Shown: positions 8,278 to 18,423, numbered from the stretch's first letter. The stretch: 64,000 nt of DNA from Desulfobulbus sp. (GCA_028684915.1 JAQUEZ010000010.1:7104-71103); one strand, 5' to 3'. Notes: a model not told the origin generated them from the sequence alone. A program made the numbers and translations.

Positions 8278-8738
8278 AAGCCACTATTCGTTTTTTTGAA
8301 AAACCGCAGTGCACCGGTAATGCCCGCCAAAAAGCTATTCTCCTCTCGGCGGGACACCGGTTGATCACTGAGAACCTGCTCGAATTCCCTTTTAGCAAAG
8401 AGGAATTGCGCTCATTTTTTGGAGCCCTGCCGGTGGCGCAGTGGTTTAACGCCCTGGCGCCCAAAGTAAAATCCGGCGAGGTCGATATTTACGGCATGGA
8501 TGAAGAACAGGCCTTGGAGGCAATGCTCGCCGAACCGCTGTTGATTCGACGGCCGCTGATGGAGGTGGGGAGCGTTCGTTTGGCAGGATTCAATATCGAT
8601 GAGTTGGAGCGCATCGGGGTGAGTTGCAAGACCAGCCCGCGGCTGAATCTCTTGAATGGGGTTGATTTGGAAGGGTGCCCCGGCGACGCCATCGGCATTC
8701 ACTGCGACGAGCCCCGAACCTTGCCGATTATGGGCTAA
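8274..8738 (+). CDS. ArsC/Spx-like nitrogenase-associated protein
   Basis: A 154-residue thioredoxin-fold protein of the ArsC-like nitrogenase-associated family. It begins with IRFFEKPQCTGNARQK, where the single cysteine sits in the place of the ArsC active-site loop, and contains the hallmark helix LITENLLEFPFSKEELRSFF followed by WFNALAPKVKSGEVD and LIRRPLMEVG. Family members are typically encoded within nif clusters, but their biochemical role is not settled. The gene is coupled to the ABC ATPase by an ATGA overlap and is the last of the operon. A cysteine-rich tail segment (GVSCKTSPRLNLLNGVDLEG) is present. Confidence 0.85.
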   Translation: MKATIRFFEKPQCTGNARQKAILLSAGHRLITENLLEFPFSKEELRSFFGALPVAQWFNALAPKVKSGEVDIYGMDEEQALEAMLAEPLLIRRPLMEVGSVRLAGFNIDELERIGVSCKTSPRLNLLNGVDLEGCPGDAIGIHCDEPRTLPIMG

Positions 8739-9101
8739 GCTCAAAGCTCAGCCATAGACATTCGGCCTACACGCAGGCACGCACGGGAAAAGATGTCCCG
8801 GAAAAACCCATTTGAGGGTCATTTTGCGCCTGGCATTTTTCCACTAACAGGCTTATGTTACGAACTATTCCTATTTTAGGGACTTTCGCCTCCAACGCAG
8901 CAGGTAACAATCGATGGCTGTCATTTCAAGCAACAGGAAAAACTCCTTTTTCCCTGATCGAAATTTTTCGCAACCGTTTGCGATGACACCCTGATCAGAT
9001 TTTCCATTTGAGCTCAGAACAAATGCTGTCCTTGTACCCTGGTGCCGGAGGTTTACGCAACAATCCAATGCCAATCAACTTTGATTTTGGAGTAACCCCC
9101 C
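8739..9101 (+). other. Intergenic region between the nif operon and fprA
   Basis: The stretch holds no convincing gene. A short imperfect hairpin (8733-8753) overlaps the stop codon of the preceding gene, and a second small hairpin with CGGG/CCCG arms lies near 8787-8803; neither has a T tract. No sigma-54 site was found. The fprA ribosome site GGAG is at 9089-9092. Confidence 0.6.
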
Positions 9102-10328
9102 ATGCACATTAAGCAAGTGATGGACGATATCTATCGTCTATCGGTCAACATTGAAGACAAAAATTATCTATTTGAGGGTATCTGGCCGATTCCCCATGGC
9201 ATTTCCATTAACGGCTACCTGATCAAGGCAGAAAAAAACATTCTGATCGACCTTACCCAGGATATCTTCAACTTTCCCCAAGAGATCACCCAGCAGATGG
9301 GTGGCGTGACCTTGGATATCGAAGATATCGACATCCTCATCGTTAACCACATGGAGCCTGACCACTCCGGCTGGTTGCGCGAATTCTGCAAGAAAAACAC
9401 TAAGGCGGTTATCTACTGCACCAAGAAGGCTATTCCGCTTTTGGCTGCCTTTGCCGAGGTTCCGGCGGAGCGCGCCATTGCCATCACCGACGGCATGACG
9501 CTTGAGGTGGGGGATTACGAGCTGCAGTTCTTCGATACTCCCAATATCCACTGGCCCGAAACTATGATGACCTATGAGCGCAAGCGGGGCATCCTCTTCT
9601 CCTGCGACGCCTTCGGCTCCTATGGCAGCATCGATGAGAACGCGATTTTCGACGATCAGATCTCCTCGGAAAAGCACAAATTCTTTGAGGAAGAGGCCCT
9701 GCGCTACTACGCCAATATCGTGGCCACCTTCTCTGCCTTTGTTCTCAAGGGACTCGATAAACTTGGTGGATTGGATGTGAAGGTGATCTGCCCCTCGCAC
9801 GGGATCATCTGGCGCGACAATCCCGCTGTTATCATCGATCTCTATAAACGCTACGCCGAATACAGCAAGGGACCGGCCGAACGTGAAGTTACCGTGGTTT
9901 GGAGCTCCATGTACGGCAACACCAAGCAGGTGCTGAACCAGGTTATCGAGACCCTGCGTAGACGAGAAATTCCGGTACACGTGTTCCAGGTGCCCGGCGA
10001 TGAGATTGGCTACATCCTGGCCAGTGCCTGGAAATCGGCCGGTCTCATCTTCGGCATGCCCACCTACGAGTACAAGATGTTCCCGCCCATGGCGCATGTC
10101 ATCGAAGAGTTGCAGGTAAAGAAGGTCACCAATAAAAAAGTGTTCCGCTTCGGCTCCTACGGCTGGGTTGGCGGGGCACAGAAGGATTTTGAAGCCAAGA
10201 CCGAAAAGTCCGGCTGGGATAAACTCGGCTCGTACGAGTGGCAGGGTGCACCCACCGATGAGGACAAGGCCAATATCCAGAAAGCCGTGGAAGCCTACTG
10301 CGATACATTGATCGAGTTCACCAAGTAA
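9102..10328 (+). CDS. fprA: A-type flavoprotein FprA (flavodiiron protein)
   Basis: A two-domain oxygen- or nitric-oxide-reducing flavodiiron protein of 408 residues, cytoplasmic. The amino-terminal metallo-beta-lactamase-like domain has the diiron ligands in NHMEPDHSG, NIHWPETM, SCDAFGSYG and CPSHGIIW. The carboxy-terminal flavodoxin domain (about residue 260 on) has the FMN phosphate loop VWSSMYGNTKQ and the later GSYGWVGGAQKDF loop. No fused rubredoxin or reductase domain is present, so electrons must come from a separate carrier. The gene stands alone between a 360-base gap and a strong terminator. Such enzymes protect anaerobes against oxygen, which would suit an oxygen-sensitive nitrogenase next door, although no shared control is visible. 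Confidence 0.96.
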   Translation: MHIKQVMDDIYRLSVNIEDKNYLFEGIWPIPHGISINGYLIKAEKNILIDLTQDIFNFPQEITQQMGGVTLDIEDIDILIVNHMEPDHSGWLREFCKKNTKAVIYCTKKAIPLLAAFAEVPAERAIAITDGMTLEVGDYELQFFDTPNIHWPETMMTYERKRGILFSCDAFGSYGSIDENAIFDDQISSEKHKFFEEEALRYYANIVATFSAFVLKGLDKLGGLDVKVICPSHGIIWRDNPAVIIDLYKRYAEYSKGPAEREVTVVWSSMYGNTKQVLNQVIETLRRREIPVHVFQVPGDEIGYILASAWKSAGLIFGMPTYEYKMFPPMAHVIEELQVKKVTNKKVFRFGSYGWVGGAQKDFEAKTEKSGWDKLGSYEWQGAPTDEDKANIQKAVEAYCDTLIEFTK

Positions 10329-10355
10329 GACGGACGATAAAACCATCATCCCCAT

Positions 10356-10407
10356 AAAAAAGGGGTGTACGGGAAGACGGCTTCCACGTACACCCCTTTC
10401 TTTTTTC
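10356..10407 (+). terminator. Strong rho-independent terminator after fprA
   Basis: AGGGGTGTACG (10361-10371) pairs with CGTACACCCCT (10386-10396), leaving a short loop, with A residues before and a T-rich run (TTTCTTTTTT) after. The A and T flanks make it potentially bidirectional, so it could also end the convergent membrane-protein gene at 10479. Confidence 0.92.
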
Positions 10408-10478
10408 AAACAACATGGAGAGGGAGAACAGTGCTCCCCAAAAGAGTTGAAAACGGGAGATCGTTTGCCTCCCTTTTT

Positions 10479-11336
10479 TTATGCGTTTTGCTTTTGCCCC
10501 TGAAACAGGTGCTGACTGACCAGAGTAAGGAGAATGGCAAAAATCATGGCGGCAGCACCAAGGAGCACGTTGTAATAGACCGGTGCCACCAGGGCGAGAC
10601 GGATCATCAGGGTGGAGAGGGCATAGCCCGAGTTACGGAACATCATCTTGGCCGAGGGATGAAAACACTGCGACACCAAAACGATGAGGATATCGGTCAG
10701 AATCAGCTGGGTGTAAAAGCTATGAATAAAATCTGACTGCTCAATGCCCATCAGGCTCTGATAAATCGAATAACTGCCCAAACTGACAAAGGAGATCAGC
10801 AGAGCCAGCGAGATCGCTTTTTTCGAGGCGACAAAACTGTACAAATCGATGTGGCGCCCGTCTTCCTCGCTTCGCCGTTGGATCTTGTAATAAACCCCGA
10901 GTAGGGTGAAGATCAGCAAAGCACCGAAGCCGCTGGCGAGAATGTGCAGGATCTTTTCACTGTTGCCCGCGTAACCCAATGGTTCCGCAAAGTAGGAAAG
11001 TTCCTTGAATGCATTTCGGATCAGAATCAGGGAGAGAATCTCGAACTGCTTGCCCAATGAACGGGAAAAGGAACAAGGCAGAACAAAAATCAGGCTGATC
11101 ACCTCCAGCACCAGAATCACGGTAAAGGCGGCATGGACGGCAAAAAAGTGGTTTCCCGGCACCATAGTAGCCAGATTCGGTGGTAACAAGCCCTGGCGCT
11201 TGAGTTCGATCGCGGCCAGGCTGGAGAGAAAAAGAAAAACCAGAAGAACGGAAATTTTCCGGTGGACCTTCTCGTGTTCGTAGATTGTTTGTAATGGATC
11301 AAAAATGTAGGTGATACGGGCAAAAAGATTGTTCAT
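10479..11336 (-). CDS. Multi-spanning membrane protein of unknown function
   Basis: I do not recognise the family. The 285-residue product has a short cytoplasmic-looking amino terminus (FDPLQTIYEHEKVHRK) and about six to seven hydrophobic segments, for example ISVLLVFLFLSSLAAIELK, FFAVHAAFTVILVLEVISLI, ILASGFGALLIFTLLGVYY and a final pair near the carboxy end. There are no obvious catalytic or metal motifs. It is transcribed convergently with fprA and divergently from the gene at 11540, and it is likely monocistronic. Confidence 0.75.
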   Translation of the reverse strand: MNNLFARITYIFDPLQTIYEHEKVHRKISVLLVFLFLSSLAAIELKRQGLLPPNLATMVPGNHFFAVHAAFTVILVLEVISLIFVLPCSFSRSLGKQFEILSLILIRNAFKELSYFAEPLGYAGNSEKILHILASGFGALLIFTLLGVYYKIQRRSEEDGRHIDLYSFVASKKAISLALLISFVSLGSYSIYQSLMGIEQSDFIHSFYTQLILTDILIVLVSQCFHPSAKMMFRNSGYALSTLMIRLALVAPVYYNVLLGAAAMIFAILLTLVSQHLFQGQKQNA

Positions 11337-11539
11337 AACAGGACTGCTTGTTTAGAATTGATGTAAAGCGAAAAGCCGTGTGCGGAAGGCACGCCTTCTA
11401 CTGCGCGCAAGACCGTTCTGCAAGTAAAAATTGGATGCACTTGAGAATATTTATCACATTCGCCATCATTATACATCTGTTAAATGACAGGTTTTTCATG
11501 ATCGGATTAAAATTTCTTTAACTCTTCAACAAGCACTCC

Positions 11540-13261
11540 ATGAATCTGCTGCTCACCGATGCCATCGGTCCCTTCTTTCGCGACCTCCCCACAGGACGCC
11601 TGAACTGGTCCAAAATCCCCTTTTCCCATCTCCCCCTGGAACCAGCAAAAAAGCGCCAACGATTTGACCGGATCGCCGAAGATATGCACACCTTTGCCAC
11701 AAGGGTTGCAGAAATCGGGTACAACGCGGTCAGCCTCGATGATGTGGCCCATCTGGCCAACCACCCCTGGTACGAACCAGAGGTTCTCGATTCGATTGCG
11801 GCCTTCCGCGAGGAATTTCGCCGCTTGTTTGCTCTGCTCAAGCAACAGGGATTGGGCATCTACCTGACCATGGATGTGCTCACCTTGACCCCGCGTCTTA
11901 AGCGCAAGCTCTTCGGTGACGAACGGCGTATCATTGCATTTCTCTGTGAACTGCTCGAAGGCCTGCTCCAGGATTTTCCCGAAATTTCCGGGGTAATCCT
12001 GCGTATCGGCGAGAGTGACGGACGCGATGTAAAGGACCGGTTCCGCAGCGAGCTCCACATTCGCACCCCGGAACAACTCAACCGGCTCCTGGAAACGCTC
12101 GTACCACTTTTTGAACGCGAAAGCCGCCACCTGATCCTGCGCACCTGGACAGTGGGCGCCTACCCGGTGGGCGATTGCATCTGGCACAGCAACACCCTGG
12201 CTCGTAGCCTGGAGGGAATCAACAGCCCGGCTTTTATCCTATCGATGAAGTATGGGGAATCGGATTTTTTCCGCTACCTGCCGCTCAATCCTCAGTTTTT
12301 TGCCACCAAGGTCCAGAAAATCATCGAATTGCAGGCACGGCGGGAATACGAGGGATGCGGAGAGTACCCCTCATTTATCGGTGGGGACTACGAGAAGTAT
12401 GCCCGGGAGTTACAACAGGCGGAAAATGTGGTCGGGATTTCGGTCTGGTGCCAAACCGGTGGTTGGGTGCCCTTCAGACGCCTGGCCTTTCTCGACGACC
12501 AGGCCCTGTGGACGGAAATCAACGCCTTTGTCAGCCTGCATATTTTTGCTCAGGGTTGCAGTGCCCGGGAGGCGGTGGAACGTTTCTGCGCCAGCCGGGG
12601 ATTCCAACAAAGCGAGGCGGTCTGGGAGTTACTCCAACTCTCCGAAAGAGCCGTCAAGGAACTGCTCTACATACCGGAATATGCCCAGAAGCAATTCTTT
12701 TTCCGCCGGGTACGCATACCGCCACTGCTCTCGGTGTACTGGAATACGATCTTTATCAACCACTCGATGCGCAAGCTGATGCGCCATTTTGTCAGCGACA
12801 GCGAAGCCTGTCTCAACCAGGCGCAGGATGCGCTGGCAAAAATCGGGCGCATGCAGCAACTGGCGAAAGAAGCGGGGTTACCGGTTGACGACATCGACTT
12901 CATGCAAGCGACCTTCGCCCTGCTGGCCCTGGCCCGGGAGTACGCTCTCCTCCCCTTCTCCGAAGAACTGAAAGACCGGCTGAAACAGGCCAAAAAGAGA
13001 TACAAACAGCGCTTCCCCTCCGGTAGTCGCAGCCGCTACAAAATCAAACTCAGTTTCAAGCCCTTTCGCCTGCGCAGGCGTTACCTTGGTTGGCTTTTGG
13101 GCCTCTTGCTGCGTCGGCAACGGGGCTACAGGCTCATCGATCATCTCCTGGTGCTGCACCTGCTAGCCTTGACCTATCGCCTACTGCACGCCTCCCGTCC
13201 CGGTCTGATTCCCAAATTCGCCCGGAAACGGGCCATGGGCCTCGAGACCATCTTCAAATAA
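11540..13261 (+). CDS. Uncharacterised protein with a TIM-barrel glycosidase-like N-terminal half
   Basis: The 573-residue protein begins directly with a barrel-like strand and loop (LLLTDAIGPFFRDLPTGRL) and shows alternating strand/helix segments typical of glycoside-hydrolase-like barrels: VAEIGYNAVSLDDVAHLANH, GLGIYLTMDVLTL, SGVILRIGESDGRD, RHLILRTWTVGAYPVGD and VVGISVWCQTGGW. The carboxy half is helical, and the last 80 residues are very basic and hydrophobic (KPFRLRRRYLGWLLGLLLR), suggesting membrane association. There is no signal peptide. The family and substrate are not recognised. The 3' end overlaps the opposite-strand YkgJ-like gene by 81 bases. No strong ribosome site is seen before the ATG. 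Confidence 0.7.
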   Translation: MNLLLTDAIGPFFRDLPTGRLNWSKIPFSHLPLEPAKKRQRFDRIAEDMHTFATRVAEIGYNAVSLDDVAHLANHPWYEPEVLDSIAAFREEFRRLFALLKQQGLGIYLTMDVLTLTPRLKRKLFGDERRIIAFLCELLEGLLQDFPEISGVILRIGESDGRDVKDRFRSELHIRTPEQLNRLLETLVPLFERESRHLILRTWTVGAYPVGDCIWHSNTLARSLEGINSPAFILSMKYGESDFFRYLPLNPQFFATKVQKIIELQARREYEGCGEYPSFIGGDYEKYARELQQAENVVGISVWCQTGGWVPFRRLAFLDDQALWTEINAFVSLHIFAQGCSAREAVERFCASRGFQQSEAVWELLQLSERAVKELLYIPEYAQKQFFFRRVRIPPLLSVYWNTIFINHSMRKLMRHFVSDSEACLNQAQDALAKIGRMQQLAKEAGLPVDDIDFMQATFALLALAREYALLPFSEELKDRLKQAKKRYKQRFPSGSRSRYKIKLSFKPFRLRRRYLGWLLGLLLRRQRGYRLIDHLLVLHLLALTYRLLHASRPGLIPKFARKRAMGLETIFK

Positions 13262-13873
13262 GGTTTCCTCTGGGGTTTCTTCTGCCACCATGTTGATCGT
13301 GCCGGTATAAAGCCGCATCACCTCGACCTTGGCCATGGCTTCGCGTAGAGCCTCGTTAATCGGCAGACGCCGAGTGCCCAGGCCCGGATCCATGGCACTC
13401 AGACGAATACCGGCCTCGCTAAAAATGGGCAAGAGACTAGGCTCGAGGGCAATCAGGGCCTCGGCCCGGGAGACCATTTCCGGGCTCACCAGCCGCATCA
13501 CCTTGCAGGCTGCCAGTTGCGGCACCCGATCGCGATCAAGATTACCGGCAAAGGCGAACAGACGGCAGACAACCCCGCGATGGGCGTAAGCGCTACAGTG
13601 ACCATCCAGCCCTGCAGGATCATAAAGCACACAGTGGGCGGCCAGGCCGGGTTGGGAGAGCCGCTCGATCAGGCGATCACCGGCCTCGCTCCCCATTAGG
13701 CTGATCGCCAGGGGTAAAAGCTCAAGCACCGTTGCCTCGACCTTGTCGGAGAGACAGCAGGCACCGCAACCGGTGGGACATTGCAGGCCGGAAACAGTAC
13801 GGAACTGGGCCGTGCGGGCGTCCAACTCCTGAAGAAGGGCCATAACCCGAATACGCAATTGATGGAGAAACAT
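13181..13873 (-). CDS. YkgJ-family cysteine-cluster protein (putative zinc/iron-chelating)
   Basis: A 230-residue soluble protein with the YkgJ-type motif CPTGCGACCLSDKVEATVLE near residue 32, followed by spaced cysteines in HCVLYDPAGLDGHCSAYAHR and VCRLFAF, the pattern thought to bind zinc or an Fe-S cluster. Its biochemical role is unknown. It lies 18 bases downstream of copA on the same strand, so it may be the second gene of a copA transcript. The Gly-rich tail EFGNQTGTGGVQ lies within the 81-base overlap with the convergent gene. Confidence 0.8.
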   Translation of the reverse strand: MFLHQLRIRVMALLQELDARTAQFRTVSGLQCPTGCGACCLSDKVEATVLELLPLAISLMGSEAGDRLIERLSQPGLAAHCVLYDPAGLDGHCSAYAHRGVVCRLFAFAGNLDRDRVPQLAACKVMRLVSPEMVSRAEALIALEPSLLPIFSEAGIRLSAMDPGLGTRRLPINEALREAMAKVEVMRLYTGTINMVAEETPEETLFEDGLEAHGPFPGEFGNQTGTGGVQ

Positions 13874-13891
13874 GATGGATTTATAAAGGAA

Positions 13892-16834
13892 TCAGGGACG
13901 GAAGAAACGCAACCGGTTGGCGTTGGTGACGACCGTCACCGAGGAAAGCGCCATGGCGGCACTGGCAAACATAGGCTCCAGCTGCCATCCGGTCAAGGGG
14001 TACAACAATCCCGCTGCCAACGGGATACCAATCACGTTGTAGATAAAGGCGCCAAAGAGATTCTGGCGGATGTTACGAATGGTTGCGGCGGAAATGGCGA
14101 TGGCATCGGAGACCAGCATCAACGAATCGCCGGTGAGGGTGATGTCCGCGTTCTCAATCGCCACATCGGTACCGCTGCCCAAGGCAAAACCGGTATCGGC
14201 CTGGGCCAGTGCCGGGGCATCGTTGACCCCGTCGCCGACCATGCCCACGCGCAGTCCCTGCTGCTGCAGCTGCTGAATCACCGCAAGCTTCTGCTCTGGC
14301 AGGATCTCGCTATGCACCTCGACAATGCCGACCTCGCGGGCAACAGCGTTGGCCGTGGCCGCATTATCGCCACTGCACATCACCACTGCAATACCCTGCC
14401 GCTGCAAGGCCTGGATAGCCTTCACCGAGTCTGGCCGTAAGGGATCCTGGAGAATGAGCAAGCCAAGCACCTCACCCGCACGTCCCAGCCAAACCGGCGT
14501 ACCGCCCAGGTTTGCGGCCCGGGCGGCCTCGACGAGTAGAGATTCGGGGAGCGTACAACCCTGCTCTTTGAGGAAATGGTGGTTGCCGAGGAAATAGCGT
14601 TGCCCCGCAAATTCCCCCTGCACGCCCCGCCCGGGAACGGCGGTGAAGTTATCCGGTTTGAGCATTTCTCCCCCGCGCTCGAGCTGGGCGGTCAGCACCG
14701 CCTCGGCCAGGGGATGTTCGGAGCCGCTTTCCAAACTGGCCGCCCATTGCAACAACTGCTCCTCCCTCATGCCCGCAACCGGGAACAGCCCGGTCACGGC
14801 CGGGCGGCCCTCGGTAAGGGTTCCGGTTTTGTCGACCACCACATGAGTCAAGGTGGAGGCGGTCTGCAGGGCATCGCTGTTGCGGATGAGCACATTGCAC
14901 TGAGCCGCACGGCTGGTGCCGACCATGATGGCGATCGGGGTAGCCAATCCCAAGGCGCAAGGACAGGCAATAACCAAGACGGCAATGGCCGCGGTCAGTC
15001 CATGGGCCAGGGGTAGGGTTACGGCCAGACCCCACCAGCACAAAAAAGTGAGCAGGCTGATCGAGATCACCACCGGCACAAAGACACCGGCAATACGATC
15101 CACCAGCCGACCAATGGGCGGTTTACTCATCTGCGCGGTCTTGACCATGCGGATGATCCGCGCCAGGGTAGTGTCCTCACCCAGTCGCATGACTTTGAGA
15201 ACAAAAGCACCGGAACGGTTCATGGTACCGCCGGTGACCGAATCGCCAACGGTGCGGGCCACGGCCAATGGCTCGCCGGTAAGCATGGATTCGTCGATGC
15301 TGGTCTGACCTTCGACAATCTCCCCATCAATGGGCACCTTTTCCCCAGGTTTGACCCGGACACGATCTCCGAGACGCAGCAGGGAAACCGGGATCTCCAC
15401 CTGGGCAGCGGAACGAATCACCCAGGCGGTCCGGGCGCGCAGCCCCACCAAGGTACCGATGGCCTCGCTGGTGGTCCGTTTGGCCCGAGTTTCCAGGGCA
15501 TGCCCCAGTTGGAGAAAAGCGAGGATCATCACCGAGGCATCCAAATATAAATGATCCGCGGCGCCGGGAATGAAGTCGGGTTTGGCGATCACCAGCACCG
15601 AGGAGAGCCAGGCGGCGCCGGTGCCCATGGCCACCAGGGTATCCATATTGGCCGCCGCATGCCGGGCCTGCTTCCAGGCACCGATAAAGTAGTTACGACC
15701 ACTGAAAATCATCGTCCCCAGGCAAAGAAGAGCCATGATCGCCCAGAACAGCCGTCCCTCCTGAAGATGGGGAAAGAATCCGCCCATGTGCCCGCCCATA
15801 ATGCCAAAACCGACCACTGCCGCCACCACGGCCCGCTGCCAGGAGCGACGAATCTCCTGCCTGGTTTCCTCGGCCTGACTCAAGCCAGGATCAATGTAGG
15901 TTTCCTCCAGAGTGACCATATAGCCGATGTCGGTCAACCGCAGCAGAACATCTGCGGGGTGTTGGGCAGTGACGATCTGCAACCGGCCCGGCTCCACCTT
16001 GATCTTAGCAGCCGCATCCTGAGCAAGAAGAATCTCCCGCACCTGTTCCAGGTCCGTTTCTTCCGGCCAGGGCTGCAGACGAAGGTAAAAGGCTTCTCCG
16101 GTTTGCGACTGCCGCAGTGAAGCACCGTATCCCTGATCAACAATCGTCTGCACCACCCGGTCCGGGTCGCCGCCCTCCACTTGGGCCATTTTCTCGATCA
16201 GATTGACCGAAGCGCTGGTCACCCCAGCCACACCCAGGATTGCCTGCTCCACCCGGCCAACGCAACTGGCGCAATGCATGCCGAGCACATCGATTTCATA
16301 ACCGTTCCCGGTCGGTTTTCGTTCATCGCGAATCAGGGATGCCCCATAGCCGGCATCAACCACCGCAGCCACCACCGCCTCGGGATCACCGCCACTCACC
16401 CCGGCACTCTTCTCCACCAGGTTAACGGCCACCGACTCAACCCCAGAAACCCCAAGGATCGCCTTTTCCACCCGGCCGACACAACTGGCGCAGTGCATAT
16501 CCTCGACCTTCAACTGATAGTTCCCGACGGAGACGGCTTTGACCGGACCGGCATCGGGAGTGTCAGCACCCGGCAAGGGGCAGGTTTCGGCTACTTTTTC
16601 CTGTAGCCGGGCCGGGTAGCCCGCAGCAATCACGGCCTGGAGAATAGCCTTCGGGTCACCGCCGTTCACAGTCAAGTTGGCGGCGTTCAAATCAACCCGA
16701 GCCAGGCGCACGCCGGCAACAGCCCGCGCCGCAGCCTCAACCCGGTCCTGGCAATGTTCGCAGCTCATATCATCAACGCTGAAAACATGGGTTTCCTGAT
16801 CGACACAGCTGGGAAAGGGGGCAAGAGAGGTCAT
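13892..16834 (-). CDS. copA: Copper-translocating P-type ATPase CopA
   Basis: An inner-membrane P1B-type ATPase that exports Cu(I). The 980-residue protein has three heavy-metal-associated domains with MSCEHC (about residue 23), MHCASC (about 108) and MHCASC (about 181), and a fourth, degenerate domain lacking the CxxC (about 245-315). Next come the transmembrane CPC motif in [13 protein letters not shown], phosphorylation site DKTGTLTEG, the HP motif in SEHPLAEAV and the hinge [10 protein letters not shown]. The start at 16834 is chosen because domain homology begins there and AGG precedes it; the frame upstream to 17116 has no similarity and overlaps the araC-type gene. The ATPase reads in the same direction as the cupin/AraC pair, 181 bases downstream. 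Confidence 0.93.
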   Translation of the reverse strand: MTSLAPFPSCVDQETHVFSVDDMSCEHCQDRVEAAARAVAGVRLARVDLNAANLTVNGGDPKAILQAVIAAGYPARLQEKVAETCPLPGADTPDAGPVKAVSVGNYQLKVEDMHCASCVGRVEKAILGVSGVESVAVNLVEKSAGVSGGDPEAVVAAVVDAGYGASLIRDERKPTGNGYEIDVLGMHCASCVGRVEQAILGVAGVTSASVNLIEKMAQVEGGDPDRVVQTIVDQGYGASLRQSQTGEAFYLRLQPWPEETDLEQVREILLAQDAAAKIKVEPGRLQIVTAQHPADVLLRLTDIGYMVTLEETYIDPGLSQAEETRQEIRRSWQRAVVAAVVGFGIMGGHMGGFFPHLQEGRLFWAIMALLCLGTMIFSGRNYFIGAWKQARHAAANMDTLVAMGTGAAWLSSVLVIAKPDFIPGAADHLYLDASVMILAFLQLGHALETRAKRTTSEAIGTLVGLRARTAWVIRSAAQVEIPVSLLRLGDRVRVKPGEKVPIDGEIVEGQTSIDESMLTGEPLAVARTVGDSVTGGTMNRSGAFVLKVMRLGEDTTLARIIRMVKTAQMSKPPIGRLVDRIAGVFVPVVISISLLTFLCWWGLAVTLPLAHGLTAAIAVLVIACPCALGLATPIAIMVGTSRAAQCNVLIRNSDALQTASTLTHVVVDKTGTLTEGRPAVTGLFPVAGMREEQLLQWAASLESGSEHPLAEAVLTAQLERGGEMLKPDNFTAVPGRGVQGEFAGQRYFLGNHHFLKEQGCTLPESLLVEAARAANLGGTPVWLGRAGEVLGLLILQDPLRPDSVKAIQALQRQGIAVVMCSGDNAATANAVAREVGIVEVHSEILPEQKLAVIQQLQQQGLRVGMVGDGVNDAPALAQADTGFALGSGTDVAIENADITLTGDSLMLVSDAIAISAATIRNIRQNLFGAFIYNVIGIPLAAGLLYPLTGWQLEPMFASAAMALSSVTVVTNANRLRFFRP

Positions 16835-17015
16835 GATTACCTGAAAAAAAGGAGAATAATGTGCATCAAAGCGTTCACCAGGCCAACTGATACGCTTGTT
16901 TAAAGAGACAGTAAGACGCTTTGAATTATTTAGGAAGCCGGATAATAAACCCCCCCCTGCACGCCGGAAGAATTCCGCGGCGTGGAAGGATACTCTCGCA
17001 ATTTTGCGGGCGCCT

Positions 17016-17852
17016 TCATTGCTCTTTCTGATGAGTATTCCTAAATCTTCCCGGAGGCACACCAACGGCTTTCCTGAAGACCCGAGAGAAATGGCTTTGA
17101 TCAAAAAAACCGACACGAAAAGCTACATCAGCGACATCAGCTGATGCCATCAACATTTTTATAGCTTGGTGCACCCTGAAGTCATGCAGATACTCATGGG
17201 GAGTTATTCCCATCTGCCTCTTGAATTCCCGTTGAAAATGAAACAGGCTTAAACAGGCGGCATCAGCTACTTGGATGTGCGGAACGTTTTCTGCATAATT
17301 CTCTCGGATAAATGCACAGGCTTGCTCGATATCCATCCTCCGATCCTGCTCCTCGAAGCTTGGCCATATTTTTGTAACCGTTCGCGCCAACAACAATTGA
17401 ACAAACCCTGTAAGGAGCTTTTCCATTTCATCAAAGGGGAGCTGTCGCTCAATCTTGGAAAAAAGTTGCACGAATGCTGCGAACAGCAGATCATCCTCCA
17501 AAGAGACCGTTAAAAAACAGGGAGGAAGTGTAGTGTCCCCATCAACGTATAAGCGCAATCTTTGCATAAAGCACGGAGGTATACTCAGTATTTTATAGGA
17601 TTGCCCCACATTCCCGTTGGATTTACAGGCATGGACCTGGCCAGGATTGATCAGAAACAGGCTCCCCTGACCAACACGAACGGTCCCTGCGGCACTCTCG
17701 ATGATCCGCTCCCCCTCCTCAACAATACCTACGATATAGGTTGCATGAATATGCCGCCGGAATTCGTTGACGATATGCTGCCCCATTATCGCCTCAACCC
17801 CAAAACAGCTTGGAAGATTGAATTTCCGAACCAGCTCATGTTGGTGTTTCAT
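17016..17852 (-). CDS. AraC-family transcriptional regulator
   Basis: The 278-residue protein has an amino-terminal AraC-type cupin sensor domain (about 1-150; [16 protein letters not shown]) and a carboxy-terminal double helix-turn-helix (about 175-275; [20 protein letters not shown] and [20 protein letters not shown], ending in VGVPPGRFR). This is the arrangement of regulators that bind a small ligand. It lies 28 bases behind the cupin gene and reads toward copA. Similar AraC/cupin pairs often flank an exporter gene; none is adjacent here. The effector is unknown. Confidence 0.9.
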   Translation of the reverse strand: MKHQHELVRKFNLPSCFGVEAIMGQHIVNEFRRHIHATYIVGIVEEGERIIESAAGTVRVGQGSLFLINPGQVHACKSNGNVGQSYKILSIPPCFMQRLRLYVDGDTTLPPCFLTVSLEDDLLFAAFVQLFSKIERQLPFDEMEKLLTGFVQLLLARTVTKIWPSFEEQDRRMDIEQACAFIRENYAENVPHIQVADAACLSLFHFQREFKRQMGITPHEYLHDFRVHQAIKMLMASADVADVAFRVGFFDQSHFSRVFRKAVGVPPGRFRNTHQKEQ

Positions 17853-17880
17853 TCAATCCCCCTGAATGCGGCAAGACCAA

Positions 17881-18273
17881 TCAGACCAAGGCCGGAAAAA
17901 ACTTTGCTAACAAAACAAGGCCATTGCCGCCTGCCTGAATCATATGACGCTCCCCTTTGGGAATAACAGCCATTGTACCCAACCGATAGGCAAGGGCTTG
18001 TTCGGCAAAGTGACAAACACCCTCTCCCTGGATAACCTCATGCAATTCCAACTGGTCATCATGGCAATGTGCTTCAAGGCAGCAGTCAGTATCGATAGTC
18101 ACCAGATGAGAGCTGAAAACTCCAGCCGTATCCGCTCCAGTGATCATGTGTTTCAAACGAACCCCTCTGAAGGTCGGATGAGCAATCCAACTGGATTGAG
18201 ATATATTGTCTGAACGATGAGAAAAATAGACCGTTCCGTTGGCAATATTGAAGGCAATGTCGTGTGATTTCAT
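17881..18273 (-). CDS. Small cupin-domain protein
   Basis: A single-domain cupin of 130 residues. Metal-binding-type positions are seen in EAHCHDDQLELHEVIQGEG (motif 1) and AVIPKGERHMIQAGG (motif 2). The start at 18273 is chosen over 18294 because a GAGGAG ribosome site precedes it by eight bases. It is immediately upstream of the AraC regulator and probably co-transcribed with it; the two may recognise or modify the same compound. Enzymatic activity cannot be inferred. Confidence 0.8.
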   Translation of the reverse strand: MKSHDIAFNIANGTVYFSHRSDNISQSSWIAHPTFRGVRLKHMITGADTAGVFSSHLVTIDTDCCLEAHCHDDQLELHEVIQGEGVCHFAEQALAYRLGTMAVIPKGERHMIQAGGNGLVLLAKFFPALV

Positions 18274-18423
18274 GGCAAATTCTCCTCTGTTCAACAGTAT
18301 TGATGAGCTCTATGCATCGAAGAATATATTTTCCCGCCCGAAAAAGATTGTACGATATTGCTCTATTGCGCGACGCAAAGGCGCTTACATATCGGAGGAT
18401 AATGGCACGGGCCGGAAAACCGC

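Noticed and set aside
8733..8753. Hairpin at the end of the nif operon considered as a terminator
   Set aside because: The stem has a mismatch, overlaps the stop codon and has no T tract.
9168..10409. 413-codon minus-strand frame opposite fprA
   Set aside because: It is an antisense shadow of a gene with all diiron ligands intact and it ends across the terminator.
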